Source: Treponema sp. (GTDB lineage Bacteria > Spirochaetota > Spirochaetia > Treponematales > Breznakiellaceae). Taken from it: a stretch of 5,971 nucleotides of DNA. Under the pieces are notes generated by a model. The model saw only the letters and a program-made list of their open reading frames with translations. It was not told the origin of the DNA and did no database searches. Each line of letters starts with the position of its first letter. Positions within the stretch are counted from its first letter, which is position 1. The translations under genes and the position numbers were made by a program. The stretch lies in the NCBI GenBank assembly GCA_031284105.1, contig JAITAN010000146.1:1-5971 (forward strand), given 5' to 3'. Below, piece by piece: positions 5,871-5,971 of the stretch.

Positions 5871-5920
5871 TGCCTTTCAAGAGATACCATTTTGAAAAAG
5901 CTCCGCTTTATTATGAGGGT

Positions 5921-5949
5921 ATTATAGGAAAATAGGAAAAAAGAATCAA
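5921..5949 (-). promoter_or_regulatory. promoter of the atpB operon
   Basis: On the minus strand, TTGATT (5949-5944) is followed by exactly 17 bp and a perfect TATAAT (5926-5921). The spacer contains a tandem 8-bp repeat (plus-strand ATAGGAAA, 5924-5939, slightly overlapping the -10). This indicates that B, D and Usp can be transcribed independently of whatever lies further upstream. Confidence 0.65.
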
Positions 5950-5951
5950 TA

Positions 5952-5965
5952 CCGACCCATGTCGG
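5952..5965. other. small hairpin at right edge
   Basis: CCGAC (5952-5956) pairs with GTCGG (5961-5965) around CCAT. On the minus strand a T-rich stretch (CTTTTTT) follows about 10 nt later, so it might be the terminator of an upstream gene, but the gap makes this weak. Confidence 0.25.
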
Positions 5966-5971
5966 AGGTCT

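Larger units (their letters stand above)
5780..5920 (-). other. untranslated leader of the atpB-atpD-usp operon
   Basis: The predicted transcript starts near 5914, giving a leader of about 135 nt, long for a simple ribosome site. It holds a 5-bp triloop hairpin AAAGC-GGA-GCTTT near the 5' end (5909-5897) and the AT inverted repeat at 5855-5870. Two tiny ORFs (8 codons from 5890; 29 codons from 5856, overlapping the atpB start out of frame) lack ribosome binding sites. I recognise no known riboswitch. Confidence 0.4.

Noticed and set aside
5864..5971. Frame open from the right edge (minus strand) as the C-terminus of V-ATPase A
   Set aside because: The translated tail is Phe/Ile-rich, spans the promoter and does not resemble the end of an A subunit.
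1..5971. CRISPR arrays, insertion sequences, tRNA or rRNA genes
   Set aside because: No spaced repeats, transposase-like product, terminal repeats or cloverleaf sequence seen on either strand.

Overview
The window looks like a chromosomal segment from a spirochaete, most likely a Treponema-like organism with mid-range GC. This is inferred from three things: a V-type ATPase B-D gene pair; a secreted CAP-domain protein with a C-terminal module of a kind I associate with spirochaetes (carrying a 'SSWGADLL' motif); and a purM-purN pair. Having purine synthesis genes argues against T. pallidum, which lacks the pathway. No genome-level identification can be made from the sequence alone.

Layout. 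(1) 71-1802, minus strand: purM followed by purN, consecutive de novo purine synthesis enzymes, transcribed right to left from a promoter just before purM. (2) 1803-1979: a divergent control region with a recognisable promoter on each side. A 16-bp perfect palindrome lies almost exactly midway between the two predicted start sites, and a 13-bp tandem repeat sits in the leader of the rightward gene. (3) 1980-3056, plus strand: an exported CAP/SCP-superfamily protein with a proline-rich linker and a C-terminal domain. (4) 3057-3269: a short convergent gap. (5) 3270-5779, minus strand: V-ATPase subunit B, V-ATPase subunit D and a degenerate universal stress protein, packed with a 3-nt gap and a 4-nt ATGA overlap, so they form one operon. 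A good promoter lies 142 bp upstream of the B gene. (6) 5780-5971: leader and promoter of that operon, with no subunit A gene visible.

How the genes work together. PurN (GAR formylation, step 3) and PurM (AIR formation, step 5) serve the same pathway and are translationally overlapped. B and D are the non-catalytic stator-ring subunit and the central rotor stalk of the V1 motor. The catalytic A subunit and membrane subunits I and K are not in the window, and the Usp gene follows D directly.

The most unusual signal is at the start of purN. No ATG or GTG exists in the PurN frame before the first conserved motif. Instead there is a 9-bp (ATGAAAAAA-like) repeat in the neighbouring frame that ends in A-AAA-AAG-TAA. 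That is a dnaX-type slippery heptamer immediately before a stop, and a -1 shift there enters the PurN frame exactly at its first beta strand. Rival explanations are a plain TTG start at 718 or a homopolymer sequencing error. Other points of interest are an apparently leaderless purM transcript, the symmetric divergent control region, a Usp protein lacking key ATP-site residues, and a V-ATPase promoter placed ahead of subunit B.
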